A stretch of 64,000 bases of DNA from Triatoma infestans (GCA_011037195.1 JAAEAF010001062.1:1-64000); one strand, 5' to 3'. Shown: positions 46,134 to 57,319, counted from the first letter of the stretch. Notes: a model not told the origin generated them from the sequence alone. A program made the numbers and translations.

Positions 46134-47195
46134 TTGACAAGACGGAATTCTTCAAACGCGAACTTCTCTTTTTAGGACACATCATCTCCGACAAATTCAT
46201 ACAACCTAACCCGGCAAAACTAGACGCTATTGCTAAATTTCCACTTCCCAAGACACAGAAACAAATCAAACAATTCCTTGGTCTTACTGGCTACTACAGG
46301 AAAATGATTAAGAACTATGCCAAAATAGCCAGACCTTTGACACACTCACTACGAAAGGACAGAGACATAGTAATTGACGACAATTACAGACAAGCCTTCG
46401 ACACTTTAAAATCCCTTCTGCAAACAGTCCCATCCTGCAACTGCCCAACTTCGAGAAACCGTTCATCCTCACCACGGACGCCTCCAATTACGCAATAGGA
46501 GCCGTCCTATCCCAGAACATCGACGGAAAAGACCTTCCTATATCCTTTGCCTCCCGCACCTTAAACAAACAGGAGGAGAATTACTCCACTATAGAGAAAG
46601 AACTACTGGCCATAGTTTGGGCCTGCAAGACCATACATTTACGGACGTAAGTTTACAATACAGACAGACCACAGACCATTACAATGGTTACACAATTTAA
46701 AAGAGCCCAATGCCAAACTAATCAGATGGAAATTACAACTAGCTGACTTTGACTTTGACGTCAAGTACGTACAGGGAAAGACTAACGTAGAAGCAGACGC
46801 ACTATCACGAAATCCGCCAGAGGAAAAAGACCTAAATGCCCTAGAGACATCATCCCCAAGTCCAAATCCAGACGAAGTCCTGGACGAATTCCTCTCGGCC
46901 CCTTCACCTGAGAATAGCGACGACATCCTAGAAGATCTAGCCAGAGCCCTAAACATTACCGCCGAAGACGACAATGAAAACATCCCCGCCGAAGACGACA
47001 ATGAAAGCCTACAAACACAACACTCCCAAGAATCCTCTAACAGCCAAGTTAAAATAATTGACGTCAAAACACGCTGCATTAACGTGGAAAAATTCCAAAT
47101 TGTTCTAACCCGAGGCAACCCCGAGACGAAAATTCCAATCACAGACCGTTTAACAAAACACGGTACAACTGTTACACCAGGTACCCATACTCTAA
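46134..47195 (+). pseudogene. pol: pol part 3: RT connection and RNase H, frameshifted
   Basis: Continues directly from the RT with FLGHIISDKFIQPNPAKLDAI and FLGLTGYYRKMI, then after a shift near 46435 the RNase H motifs [26 protein letters not shown] and, after another shift near 46650, TDHRPLQWL and NVEADALSR. A Glu/Asp-rich linker with two copies of AEDDNE follows before the integrase. Confidence 0.85.
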
Positions 47196-48302
47196 CGATA
47201 TAGACGAATACTGCCTAGAGTACTTACAACCGAACCAACGTACGGCGTCCTGTGCTCACCTCCTATAGAAAACTCCATTGACGAACAGATATATGACCAA
47301 ATCTTTGTTCACCTGTCCAACATAATAAAAGACAAATTTCCAACAGTCAAACTTAAACGCTACTACATCAAAAGACTAGACATAACCGACTCCTCTGAAC
47401 AAGAAGAAACTATTCAAAACTATCACGTTGGCAAAACCGCACACCGTGGTATACATGAAGTGTACAGAACCCTAACTAAACGTTACTACTGGCCAAAAAT
47501 GCTAGAACAGATAACAAAAGTAATTAACAACTGTTCCCTTTGTAAGGAAGTAAAATACGAGCGTAGACCGATACGACAAATTTATGAAATTACCCCTACT
47601 CCTTCCAAACCTTTCGAGAGACTACAAGGAGACATACTACACTACAACGGAAAGCAAATCTTTACACTCATCGACTGTTTTTCCAAAAAACTATACGGTT
47701 ATCTAATTAGAACCTCCTCTGCCAACGAAATCGTCACTTCTTTAGAACACTATTTAAGTCTATTCCCTTGCCCTAAGACAATTCAATTTGACAACGGAAC
47801 AGAATTTAAAAACGGACTAGTTGAAAACTTTCTAAAATACAATAACATAGACACCCACTTTACTACCCCAAACCATTCAGACTCCAACGGACTAATAAAC
47901 CGAGCTCATTCAACACTAATTGAAATCATGAACATAATCAAACACGGAAAAGACTACACACTCAATAAAATTCTAAGACTAGGACTAATAGCCTACAATA
48001 ACGCCATAGTTTCTAACCTAAAAATGACACCAAACGACATCACCTTTGGAATACAAACTACCACTTACGCGCAAGACCTGATTTTAGAACAGAAAGTTAA
48101 AGAATACCATGAGGACAGGGAACGAGTAGCACATGCACTGAAAAAAGTTATCGAAAAAGAAAAAGAAACACGGACTAATAGACTAAACCAGACCAGAGAA
48201 AATATAGAAATCCCAGAAGGCGAAATTTACATCGTGACAAACAATATGGCGAAGCCAAGCCAAAGTTTAAAAGAGGAAACTATTCTCAAAAAACAAAATT
48301 AG
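47196..48302 (+). pseudogene. pol: Gypsy integrase, missing the catalytic Glu
   Basis: There is an HHCC zinc-binding region (H...H...NNCSLC) and a core with Asp in GDILHYN and Asp in QFDNGTEF. The expected Glu in the NG-x-I-E-R-x-H motif is Asn (SNGLINRAHSTL). The C-terminus is Lys/Glu-rich. The frame itself is long and open, so the substitution is the main visible defect. Confidence 0.85.
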
Positions 48303-49991
48303 AAACCACTCAAAGGAAATCTTTTAAAGTGCATCCTAATCTATTAAAAAGACCAAGAAAATTCACACAGCAACTTATCTCTGTTACAGACGCAGGGGCA
48401 AGCAATGACACAATCGCTGACAATGGGGAACCTAGCAATTCTGCACATATTGCAACTGATAGCAATGAGTAATTTAACCACCACCCTAGAGATAACAGAC
48501 TTGACGCACGGCTCTGGAATGTTGCCTATTGCCTTCCGTCCAGCTTACGTCATAGACAGATACTATACGTTTATACATATCGCTGACGTGCAATTAATTG
48601 ACATAGAACTAGATAAGACTTCTACCGTTATCAGCACCACGTACCAACTCAACAAGACGAACCAAATAAAATCACTCTTTAAATATTATTATTAACTTCG
48701 TAATAAGTTAGACCATTTAACCCTTAACAAACCCAGACCTAAACGGGGACTCATTAATGGCCTAGGCAAAGCCATTTCCTGGTTAACCGGAAACATGGAC
48801 AGTGACGACAAGGAACGATACGACAAAGTCATCAACACTATTGAACGAAACAGTTTTCACCTCCAAAATAACCTCAAAAACCAAATGGCAATAAACAAGC
48901 GGGTAATTGAAGAATTCAATCACGATATACAGATTATACGAACCAACAATGACAAAATGACAACCTTCTTCTCCAACCCTATAGTTAGCCAGATTGAGCT
49001 AAATCAGCAATTTAATTCTATCCTCTTTAACCTGGTCCTTATCGCAAACAAAATTGACGACATGGAAAACTCTCTAGAATTCTGTAGATTAAACACTATC
49101 CATTCTAGCATCTTTCTTCTCAAAGATCTTGAGTCACTACAAAGATCTCACAATGTAACTTCATAACCCCTGACATAGAAGCACTTTGGCAATTAAGCAG
49201 GGTACACTGCTCAATAAAAAATTGGAACATCTACTACTTTATTAGCGTTCCCCTAAAAACCCCTTCCTTTGAGACGTACTTCCTCTTATCCTATCCTATA
49301 GAGAGAGACAACCACCTCCTGACAATTCATGTCCATCCACCGTTGATCCTAAAAATCCAAGATGAGTTATTTACAGCCACCTGTGAGGAAGTCAACAGCG
49401 CTATGTACTGCCGCAACAAAACCAGCATCCAAAACGATTGTATTCGCCAACTCATCACCAACATCAACCCCGTAGCATGCAAGACGGTATACACATCAAG
49501 TGCACCATTTATCAAATACATCCCTTTTGTGGACCACTTTTTAACTTTCAGGACCAATAGAATTGTAATAAGAAAGGACAACCATAATGACACTATATTC
49601 CTTGACCAACACTAGCCTCATAAAATTAAACAAAGACGAAACTCTACTAGACAGCAAAGCCATACCCATATACAAGGATTCCAAAGGCATAGTGACAACT
49701 ACACAAGTGTTCACTCACACCAACATAACCATATCTTTTGAAAATCTGCACAAAATCAACCTAAAGATGGAACCACTGGAGTTACTAGAAGAAACACCCA
49801 GGGACTCGGCACATCTCTACTATTTTATTATCATTCCAATACTTCTACTACTGTTGCCCCCTTTGTATGTTTACTATGTCTGTAGAAAGAAGAAGAATCC
49901 GGGCGCAACAGAAGGAGACCAACTACAGCCCACACCTCGACATATCTACCCTGGACTTCCGTGCCAATTGTCGCAGGAGCTCCAAACTTGA
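48303..49991 (+). pseudogene. env: env, fusion-type glycoprotein, frameshifted
   Basis: Pieces in order: a signal-like N-terminus with THGSGMLPIAFRP (48405-48695); a furin-like site RPKR (48735-48746) followed by GLINGLGKAI, the fusion-peptide-type start of the second subunit; a coiled-coil region (48795-49166); a Cys-containing ectodomain (49343-49615); and a C-terminal membrane segment with FIIIPILLLLLPPLYVYYV and a short tail (49587-49991). This layout is that of insect errantivirus/baculovirus F-like Env. Several stops and shifts break it. Confidence 0.8.
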
Positions 49992-50000
49992 GGAGGGAGC
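49991..50000 (+). promoter_or_regulatory. Polypurine tract
   Basis: AGGAGGGAGC sits immediately before the 3' LTR, as expected for the plus-strand primer of an LTR retroelement. Confidence 0.7.
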
Positions 50001-50242
50001 AGTTGTAACACTACCTCTAGGAAAATTACCACTGCTACGTCAGCAGGAGCTGACAACATATAAATACTCCCACCGGCCAGCAGGCAGGCAGTTCCAAGCT
50101 CACCACCGTCTAGTAAAGTTCGAAGTAGTCTATAGTATTAACTAGTGCCTTAACTTGTTATAACCATTAATATATTATTATATTGTATTCTTAAATAAAA
50201 TAACTTTTTAAAAAGAAACTTCCGGGTTCTTAAACCATAACT
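50001..50242 (+). repeat. 3' LTR
   Basis: 242 bp, with about five differences from the 5' LTR: one in the start region, two near the middle and two in the last 20 bp. TATAAATA at 50059. Confidence 0.95.
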
Positions 50243-50352
50243 TCGATTTGCCATAAGTCATCAATTCCTTTTAGTACAGTTTTTCTCCTTTTAAATCGAA
50301 TTCTAGCAGGTGCCCTTAACTCATCAACTATTTCCTTTTTTATCGTAGACAT
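50243..50352 (-). pseudogene. Polinton integrase, N-terminal part (split by LTR element)
   Basis: The ATG at 50352 opens MSTIKKEIVDEL..., with a basic KFKRR-like stretch (RFKRRKTV) and GIDDLWQ, the typical start of the Polinton integrase core. The frame stops at the LTR junction and continues in 31668-32485. Confidence 0.8.
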
Positions 50353-50356
50353 GTTA

Positions 50357-50737
50357 TCATGGATACTGAAGAAGGTCTCTAAGCATTTGTATTGTCACAT
50401 TCATATGTTCAGGCCATTCACTTATTCTATTTCTAATCGTAGCAAATATCTGATGCAAAAGGTTCCTTTCATTTTCCACTCTTTTACTGTCATAATCGTT
50501 GATGTATTCTTGAAGATATGATTTAGTGACGATATCTTCTTTAAGAATAAACTTTTCCAAATATTCTTTATTCACAACGTCTAATCCTTTTTTAGGCGTA
50601 TTAACTCCTGTTATTGTTTTATGTTTGAAGTCTACATATGTATCATTGCCAATATTATAAATATCATAGAAATCTTGATGATGATGTATTTCTGAAGATC
50701 TTCCAAATTTATCGATGGACATGTCCTCTATTTGCAC
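50357..50737 (-). CDS. Fibre-like Polinton ORF
   Basis: 126 residues, intact, placed between the integrase and the 298-codon ORF. It has IDKFGRSSEIHHHQ, then a segment ITGVNTPKKGLDVVNKEYLEKF like the phage tail-fibre collar pattern (I-x-N-x-x-x-P-x-x-x-x-D-A/V-V-N-K-x-Y-V) that also occurs in Polinton proteins. The C-terminus is helical and charged. A role as fibre or virion-surface protein is inference. Confidence 0.5.
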   Translation of the reverse strand: MQIEDMSIDKFGRSSEIHHHQDFYDIYNIGNDTYVDFKHKTITGVNTPKKGLDVVNKEYLEKFILKEDIVTKSYLQEYINDYDSKRVENERNLLHQIFATIRNRISEWPEHMNVTIQMLRDLLQYP

Positions 50738-50745
50738 TGTTCCAC

Positions 50746-51576
50746 TTAACTGATGTAACCATCTTCCTTCAGCTCACTTATAATTGAAATTATTTCATTT
50801 CCTAAACTATTATTTCCACTTTGTTCCGAGGCTAGACATAATTTTAATCTGTCCACCAATTCATTTGGATTGTTGTAGTATTCGTAGACTACATCATCAT
50901 TTTTCATGAATCCATAGCTTTTTTTGCTAGGTGTTACTGAGAATGGAAACAATTTTGATATGATTAAATTAGGTTTTATCCCTCGATTAGCATTAATTGG
51001 TTTCTCTTCACTATAATGTCTTCTATGAGCGTTTGATAATAACAGAATTTCTTTGTATGATTTTAAATCGCCATCGTTATAATGCTTGGGGTTTGTTTTG
51101 AACAGTAATTCATATAACCCCTTTGTTCCCTTAAATCTATGTTTATCAATAATGAAATCATTATTAGTATTTATGGAAATTTCTTTATTACCTATCGTCA
51201 TTTTTCTTCCAGAATGAGTAAATTTTATACCATATTGTAAATCACGTTCTGGTTGCTTTAAATTTATATAAGATTTTACCATTTCATAATTTTCCTCCTC
51301 TTCATCGTCTTCTAATTCTTCTTCTTGTTTACTTATGCTACCATCCTCGTCTTCTTCTTCTTCTTGTTTAATTATGCTACCATCCTTATAATCATCTATT
51401 TTAGGTTTTTTCCTAGCATGTCTACTTATTTCTTCTAAAGGTTCTATAACTGGCTTCAATTGTTTTTTAATCAGACTCTCTTGTTCTTGTTCTTGATGTT
51501 TTAAAGCTTTATATTTGCGTTTTAACGATTTAACAGCTTTTACAATATTTCTTGTTGTTTTCACTGCGCGTTCCAT
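50746..51576 (-). CDS. Conserved-looking Polinton protein (uncharacterised, acidic linker)
   Basis: The likely start is the ATG at 51576 (MERAVKTTRN), just after the ATPase stop; an upstream in-frame ATG at 51642 overlaps that gene. A basic N-terminus is followed by a Glu/Asp-rich stretch (about residues 75-105) and a C-terminal domain with FKGTKGLYELLFKTNP, YKEILLLSNAHRR and YNNPNELVDRLKLCLASEQSGN. The last block is one I associate with a recurrent arthropod Polinton-linked domain of unknown function (possibly the DUF8207 group; not verified). Confidence 0.6.
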   Translation of the reverse strand: MERAVKTTRNIVKAVKSLKRKYKALKHQEQEQESLIKKQLKPVIEPLEEISRHARKKPKIDDYKDGSIIKQEEEEDEDGSISKQEEELEDDEEEENYEMVKSYINLKQPERDLQYGIKFTHSGRKMTIGNKEISINTNNDFIIDKHRFKGTKGLYELLFKTNPKHYNDGDLKSYKEILLLSNAHRRHYSEEKPINANRGIKPNLIISKLFPFSVTPSKKSYGFMKNDDVVYEYYNNPNELVDRLKLCLASEQSGNNSLGNEIISIISELKEDGYIS

Positions 51577-51595
51577 CTTGAGACTACGGAGAAAT

Positions 51596-52303
51596 CTAAA
51601 TGTCCACAATATACATGTCAAAGCTTTTACGATATCTTCCATTATTTAACGGTTTATCCTTATCAATCACTAAAAACCCATATTTATCATCCCAACACAG
51701 ACTGCATAGCTCTCTAAATTTGTTCCAACTCATATCCACGTTAACATGATCATCATAAATGTGTTTCAAGTTTAAATCATCCATTTTAAAGGCGATGATT
51801 ACATTTGTATTATCGCGCAGCATATGTTTCTTGGCGTATGCATAGGTTTGTATTAGGTAGAATGTATCCACATTTTGATGTCTACCTCTGGTGAAGAATT
51901 CACTAATCACATTTTGACTATCTAAACCACAATCATCAAACACTATTACAGAATTAGGTTTAACATCTTGTGGACTAATTATATCATCCATATCACTATA
52001 TCTATAATAACCAATTTTGGGAACATGTTTCATCACTTGACTTAAATATTCATATTTTGGTTGATTTAGTGATTTACTATAAATGTATAAATTTTTAAAA
52101 CGTAAGCCATTCTTTTGAATAAGTAAGGTTAATAACAAATTGGTTTTGCCACAATTACTTGGTCCACATATTAAACAACGAATGATGTTGGGGAAAAGTG
52201 CACTATGTCTAAATAAACTTCTTTTTTCCAGGTTTGAATCATTATTTAGAACGGGTAAAACTAGACGCTGTTTCTTCAATTTCATTATCACATGCGCATG
52301 CAC
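51596..52303 (-). CDS. Packaging ATPase (FtsK/HerA type)
   Basis: 235 residues, intact; a start at 52285 (MKLKKQ) is equally possible. Walker A GPSNCGKT (about residues 47-54), Walker B VIVFDDCG (about 118-125) and an arginine-rich FTRGRHQNVDTFYLIQT segment as in Polinton/adintovirus packaging ATPases. The role is to pump genome into the capsid. It is divergently arranged with the BIR gene. Confidence 0.88.
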   Translation of the reverse strand: MHAHVIMKLKKQRLVLPVLNNDSNLEKRSLFRHSALFPNIIRCLICGPSNCGKTNLLLTLLIQKNGLRFKNLYIYSKSLNQPKYEYLSQVMKHVPKIGYYRYSDMDDIISPQDVKPNSVIVFDDCGLDSQNVISEFFTRGRHQNVDTFYLIQTYAYAKKHMLRDNTNVIIAFKMDDLNLKHIYDDHVNVDMSWNKFRELCSLCWDDKYGFLVIDKDKPLNNGRYRKSFDMYIVDI

Positions 52304-52415
52304 GTACTAAACCATATTTCTAGAGGGGGTGTATATATATATAAATGCAAGGAAACATACTAATAGGATTTAGTTCACATTCATACACTGTATGTGTGCC
52401 ACCACCATCATCATC
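52304..52415. promoter_or_regulatory. Divergent promoter region, ATPase/BIR gene
   Basis: 112 bp with a short TATATATATATA run at about 52333-52344 and a CACTGTATGTGTG stretch before the plus-strand ATG. Inferred from divergent gene starts. Confidence 0.4.
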
Positions 52416-53126
52416 ATGCATCCTCTAAAAATTGACTTGCAGGGATATCAAAAAAGGAAAAATTTTGATGATGATGATACGTTTATTGTTCGTGAGATGG
52501 CCATTGCTGACACAAACTTTAAGCATCTTGGGATGTTGGATGTTTAAATTGCCCGACAATGCTAACAACTTATCCAGTGCTCCTAACCGATGGTTAATGA
52601 ACAATCATCATGGAATTGCACAAGATGATGGTGATTTAGATTACGAACAGTTGGACTCCATTTTACAGGGTGCACTTTAGGTTGTACGTATTTGTTTTCT
52701 AAAGGATTGGAAAAGTGTTTATTTTTAGAAAAGAAACTGAATAAACCTGTATATGATTTACAAGATTTTGGGTGTCCACCAATAAAAACATTGCCCACAG
52801 TAAATCATTTTAAGTGTAATTTTCATAATAATACTAAGTTTATTTGTTCACTACAATATGTGTATAGATTGGCCTCTTGGGCAAACATTAACAAATTTAA
52901 ATTAGATCTTTTCAACTCTAAAGCTAGATTAAATACTTTTACTAGATGTAATAATTACAACTGTGTAAGTAGAGATGTGTTAGCTTTTAATGGATTTGTT
53001 TATATTAAGAAAGATACAATAACATGTGTGTATTGTAATCTTGTATCAGATTTAAATATTGTAACAGATTGTCCTTGTACATTGCATAAAAAGGAAAGCT
53101 GTTATTATATGAAATATATACTTTAA
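52416..53126 (+). pseudogene. BIR-domain (IAP-like) protein, frameshifted
   Basis: From the ATG at 52416 the frame shifts near 52515-52545, 52580 and 52675. Pieces: an acidic N-terminus; RWLMNNHHGIAQDDGDLDYEQL; KGLEKCLFLEKK with VYDLQDFGCPPIKTL; then a BIR-like domain: ARLNTF, VLAFNGFVY, CVYC, 16 residues, H, 4 residues, C. Inhibitor-of-apoptosis proteins with BIR domains occur in large insect DNA viruses. The N-terminal part resembles uncharacterised Polinton-linked proteins. Anti-death function is inference. Confidence 0.65.
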
Positions 53127-53199
53127 CACAAAACTAATGCAATACACCAACAAGAGATTAGTTGGGTTTGTATTAGCAAGCTGTTACAATATAAAAGAA

Positions 53200-53559
53200 A
53201 TGGAGGAGTGGACTTATGTTACATCACACCCTTTCTACCATCAATTTCTACAAGATTTCTCCAAAATTACCGTAGGAAAAGATGGAGACGATGCAGTTAA
53301 GTTCATGAGAGTCAATGAGAGAATATACAATAATATGAAAGAATTGGAAAATTATTCTAAAGAATATATTAGAAAAAGCAAGCATAAACCTTTCCATTAT
53401 ATAGGTTGTGTTTGGTCAAACCCAAAGTGTAAAGTAGGACCTGACACTTGCATATGTAGCCTTATCGGTCACTCATATTATAATATTATTAGAGACTTGG
53501 ATGAAATTTACCATTGTAATTTTCTTGATGTAATTATAAAAACAAAACATAATAAATAA
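53200..53559 (+). CDS. Small Cys-rich protein of unknown function (B copy)
   Basis: 120 codons, intact from MEEWTYVTSHPFY. The C-terminal half has HYIGCVWSNPKCKVGPDTCICSLIGH and ends in a Lys-rich tail. It directly follows the BIR gene, 73 bp after that stop. Multiple truncated copies of its 3' half lie in the tandem units, so its end was part of the amplified terminal sequence. Confidence 0.55.
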   Translation: MEEWTYVTSHPFYHQFLQDFSKITVGKDGDDAVKFMRVNERIYNNMKELENYSKEYIRKSKHKPFHYIGCVWSNPKCKVGPDTCICSLIGHSYYNIIRDLDEIYHCNFLDVIIKTKHNK

Positions 53560-53724
53560 TTTATATAGAACTGATTTGTAAGATAAACATAAAATAAACA
53601 AGTTTTCTTTTTGAAATAATTGTTTTATTATGACTACCTTATTACAACAGAATTAAATACATAAAAATACACAAAGTATTGAATATCAAAAAATAATAAA
53701 GTCTTTAGCTAGATATTATAAAAT

Positions 53725-54040
53725 GTTTGCCCACGACTTGGAAGCCATCTCGCGGGTCAAAAACATTATTAAAGTCCTTAAAATGTTTCAAGCTAAATAT
53801 TACACATCTTAGCCGCATGTCCTGTATGTCATCTCGCGGCTCAAAAACAATATTACAGTCCTTAGAATGTTTCAAGCTAAATATTACACAACTTAGCCGC
53901 ATGTCGTGTATGTCATCTCACGGCTCAAAAACAATATTAAAGTCCTTAGATGTTTCTAGCTAAATATTATAAAATCTTAGCCGCATGTCGTGTGTATCAT
54001 CTCCCGGCTCAAAAACAATATTACAGTCCTTAGATAGTTT
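53725..54040 (+). repeat. Hairpin tandem repeats (B, first array)
   Basis: Four ~84-bp units with AGCCGC/GCGGCT pairs, collinear with 2130-2440. Confidence 0.85.
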
Positions 54041-54327
54041 CTAGTAAATAAAAATATAGAAAAAAAAAATGCAAAAATTTATAAATCATAAAAAAAAATA
54101 TTTATTTTTAAGTTTTTTTTATTATTATGTTTTTTGAAAAATAAAATTTTTTTCTTGTATAATTGAGAAGATCTTTTTTTTTTATTTTTTCCCAGTATCA
54201 AGGTTTGCTTTAAAAAATTATTATTATTCAGGAATAAACACTAAAATGTACAATGATTAAAAAAAAAAAAAATGCTCTAAAAGTAACAAAGAAAGAGTAT
54301 ATAGACAGCAGTACTAGTACAGCAATA

Positions 54328-54700
54328 CTAGTACAGGGAGGAGCAGACGAGTTGGCTACACGTAGCACATAACAGTCAGGGAGGAGCAGACGAGAGAGGA
54401 GCCAAATGGACGGGTGGAGCAAGCGAGAGAGGAGCACATTAGGTAGGTGTAGCAAGCGAGAGAGGAGCAAAAAATGTGGAGCACATTAGGGCGGGTGTAG
54501 CAAGCGAGAGAGGAGCAGAAAATGTCGGGAGGAGCACATTAGAGCGGGTGTAGCAAGCGAGAGAGGAGCAAAAAAATGTCGGGAGGAGCGCAAAAGGTAG
54601 GGAGGAGCAAATAAGGAGCAAAAAAATTGACCGTGAGGAGCAAAAAGTGGTCGGGAGGAGCAGAAAAGGTCGGGAGGAGCCTCGCCCCTCCTGCCCCACC
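54328..54700 (+). repeat. GGAGGAGC-rich minisatellite (B)
   Basis: Third copy of the purine-rich array, nearly identical to 2811-3170. Confidence 0.88.
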
Positions 54701-55692
54701 GCTCCTCTGGCCCAGAAGCCCCATAAATACACTACTGCAGTGCACTAAGAAGGCTCCGGGCGCTAATGACCATAGATGTTGACGCTCCTTAAATTAACAA
54801 CAACAAAAAAAAGTAGATAATACGGTTGCTATATAACAACAATAATCAGTATTTTTCTCAAATTCGGAAAATGTAAGAAAAAAAATAAATATAGAAAAAA
54901 AAGTTTTTGTATTCTATTTTTAATTGATTTTCATCGTGAAGTCAATAACAAAGGTGACATTAAGCGTGAAGGAAATTTAACTAATGTTAAGAAAGTACTT
55001 TTCTGGGCAACAGAAAGTACCCTTCTAGTCAAAAGACAATAAGTAATTTTCTGGGAAACAGAAAGTAGAAAGCACCCTCCTAGGCAGTAGAAAGTATTTT
55101 TCTGGGCAATAGTACTCTACTATATTTTCCGGCTGGCTATGAAGAGCAATGAATAAATACAATTGGTAGACGGAAGATATAAGAACAGATATACTAAAAG
55201 AACAAACATATGCTCTTTCTTCCCCCCCCCCGAAGTTAGTAACCCTAGCTTGGTAAATTTTATTATCTGCACGCACCATTTTACATACAATATTACTATT
55301 TTACATTACATAATATGATAATAAATGATTTGAATGCTAACTAAACTTTACAATTGAAATATAAAGTTGATATATATATATATATAATCATAAATTTTCT
55401 TAACCAATCTGATTCACAATATTAACGAATGTCTTCAAATTGTTGCTACATACTGCATGATTCAGGGTAAGACCAGTCCGCTGACTGTGATGGATATAGG
55501 TAATAAATATTGCCATTAATTTTGAGATTCAAGACAGTCATAAACCAAATGGTTACGTCTTGAACTATAGACGAGTTGAATGAACCAAAGGGATATGTGA
55601 GCTAAATTAAATCTATTTTGAAGAAGTAATAGTGTTAAAGTAAATTTTAGTTTAAATAACGGCCAAACAGAGCGGTAGTGAACAGAAGTAAA

Positions 55693-55920
55693 CGTATGAA
55701 AGAATTGGAAAATTATTCTAAAGAATATATTAGAAAAAGCAAGCATAAACCTTTCCATTATATAGGTTCTGTTTGGTCAAACCCAAAGTGTAAAGTAGGA
55801 CCTGACACTTGCATATGTAGCCTTATCGGTCACTCATATTATAATATTATTAGAGACTTGGATGAAATTTACCATTGTAATTTTCTTGATGTAATTATAA
55901 AAACAAAACATAATAAATAA
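55693..55920 (+). pseudogene. 3' fragment of the Cys-rich gene (B unit)
   Basis: Same start point and Gly-Ser change as the A1 and A2 fragments, proving common origin of the three units. Confidence 0.8.
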
Positions 55921-56089
55921 TTTATATAGAACTGATTTGTAAGATAAATATAAAATAATTTGTTTTATTATGACTACCTTATTACAACAGAATTAAATAC
56001 ATAAAAATACACAAAGTATTGAATATCAAAAAATAATAAAGTCTTTAGCTAGATATTATAAAATGTTTGCCCACGACTTGGAAGCCATC

Positions 56090-56530
56090 TCGCGGGTCAA
56101 AAACATTATTAAAGTCCTTAAAATGTTTCAAGCTAAATATTACACATCTTAGCCGCATGTCCTGTATGTCATCTCGCGGCTCAAAAACAATATTACAGTC
56201 CTTAGAATGTTTCTAGCTAAATATTACACATCTTAGCCGCATGTCGTGTATGTCATCTCACGGCTCAAAAACAATATTAAAGTCCTTAGATGTTTCTAGC
56301 TAAATATTATAAAATCTTAGCCGCATGTCGTGTGTATCATCTCCCGGCTCAAAAACAATATTACAGTCCTTAGATAGTTTCTAGCTAAATATTATAAAAC
56401 ATAGCCGCATGCCATCTCCCGGCTCAAAAAAATTTTTTTCTCCTACAAATTTTGACCTTATATTTTCAAGCTAAATATTATAAAACATAGCCGCAGGTCA
56501 GGCATGTACATCTCGCGGCTCAAAAATATT
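56090..56530 (+). repeat. Hairpin tandem repeats (B unit)
   Basis: Collinear with 4600-5040. Confidence 0.85.
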
Positions 56531-56767
56531 TTTTTTTCCCCTGGTTAAAAATCAGATGGGGGTCTCATCGTAATTTTGTAGGCGCGCGCCAGACCCCTGC
56601 CTTCGGGCGTAAATTCATAAGTGCCTGAGGCTCAAAAATTTTGGCGCCAGAATCAGCAAATTACATCTACTGCACAATTTCTCAAAAACGAAAAATCGCA
56701 AGGAGCTCAAACTTGGTATTCCGTGTAGGTACTACCACCGCCTCTGATACCAAGGTTTGAGCAAGAT

Positions 56768-57319
56768 CTATCGACCGACTTCACTGAATAGTTTTCTCAA
56801 TTTTTCCTGATTTTCTTGAAATCGGCTCCAACGATTTTCTTTAGACTTCGTATACCATCTACACAACTGGTCCCTATCGCTTTTATTGAAATTATTTTCC
56901 TGAGAAAATAGATTTTCTGGGGGTGGTGGGGGCAAAATAACATTAGGCTTCCCTATAACATACCACTTCACCATAATCTAAAGGTTATATTAGAAGCATT
57001 GCTAGAAATCTAAATTTGAAGAAAATCAGTTAACCGGAAGTGCGACTTTACGTAATAGGCTTTTTTTTAGATTTGGGCATCTCTTTTCAATGTTAAGATC
57101 TCTGAGAAATCTCTGAATCTGGCAAGGTTCTAGGGAGTATATATCTTCCTCCAACGCCTGGTAGCTACCCAAACGTCCAAATCTTCTCTGGATGATAACA
57201 TAAGTATCAATTAGTTGCCGTATTGAAGTCCATTCCATCTCCCAACAGAATCTGCAGGTGCCGCCGTGTTCCTTGCACAGCTTGTTCAGATGTCCTCTGA
57301 GTTTACAATGCCCCATCAA
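56768..57319 (-). pseudogene. Terminal core with fossil LINE RNase H-tail (B unit)
   Basis: Same content as 5264-5815. Confidence 0.45.

Larger units (their letters stand above)
32486..50242 (+). mobile_element. Env-bearing Gypsy/errantivirus-like LTR retrotransposon
   Basis: Two 242-bp LTRs with AGTT...AACT ends flank gag, pol (protease, RT, RNase H, integrase) and env in the order expected for insect errantivirus-like Metaviridae. Flanks are TTGA (32482-32485) and TCGA (50243-50246), a 4-bp target duplication with one change. The LTRs differ at about five positions (~2%). Without the Penelope insertion the element is about 7.4 kb. All genes carry stops or frameshifts, so it is defective. 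Confidence 0.95.

Noticed and set aside
46639..47142. 167-residue minus-strand frame
   Set aside because: Shadow of the gypsy RNase H to integrase linker, Ser-rich from antisense of an acidic region.
53725..54040. 84-bp hairpin repeats as a CRISPR-like array
   Set aside because: The whole unit repeats, including the supposed spacer, and it lies in transposon termini.
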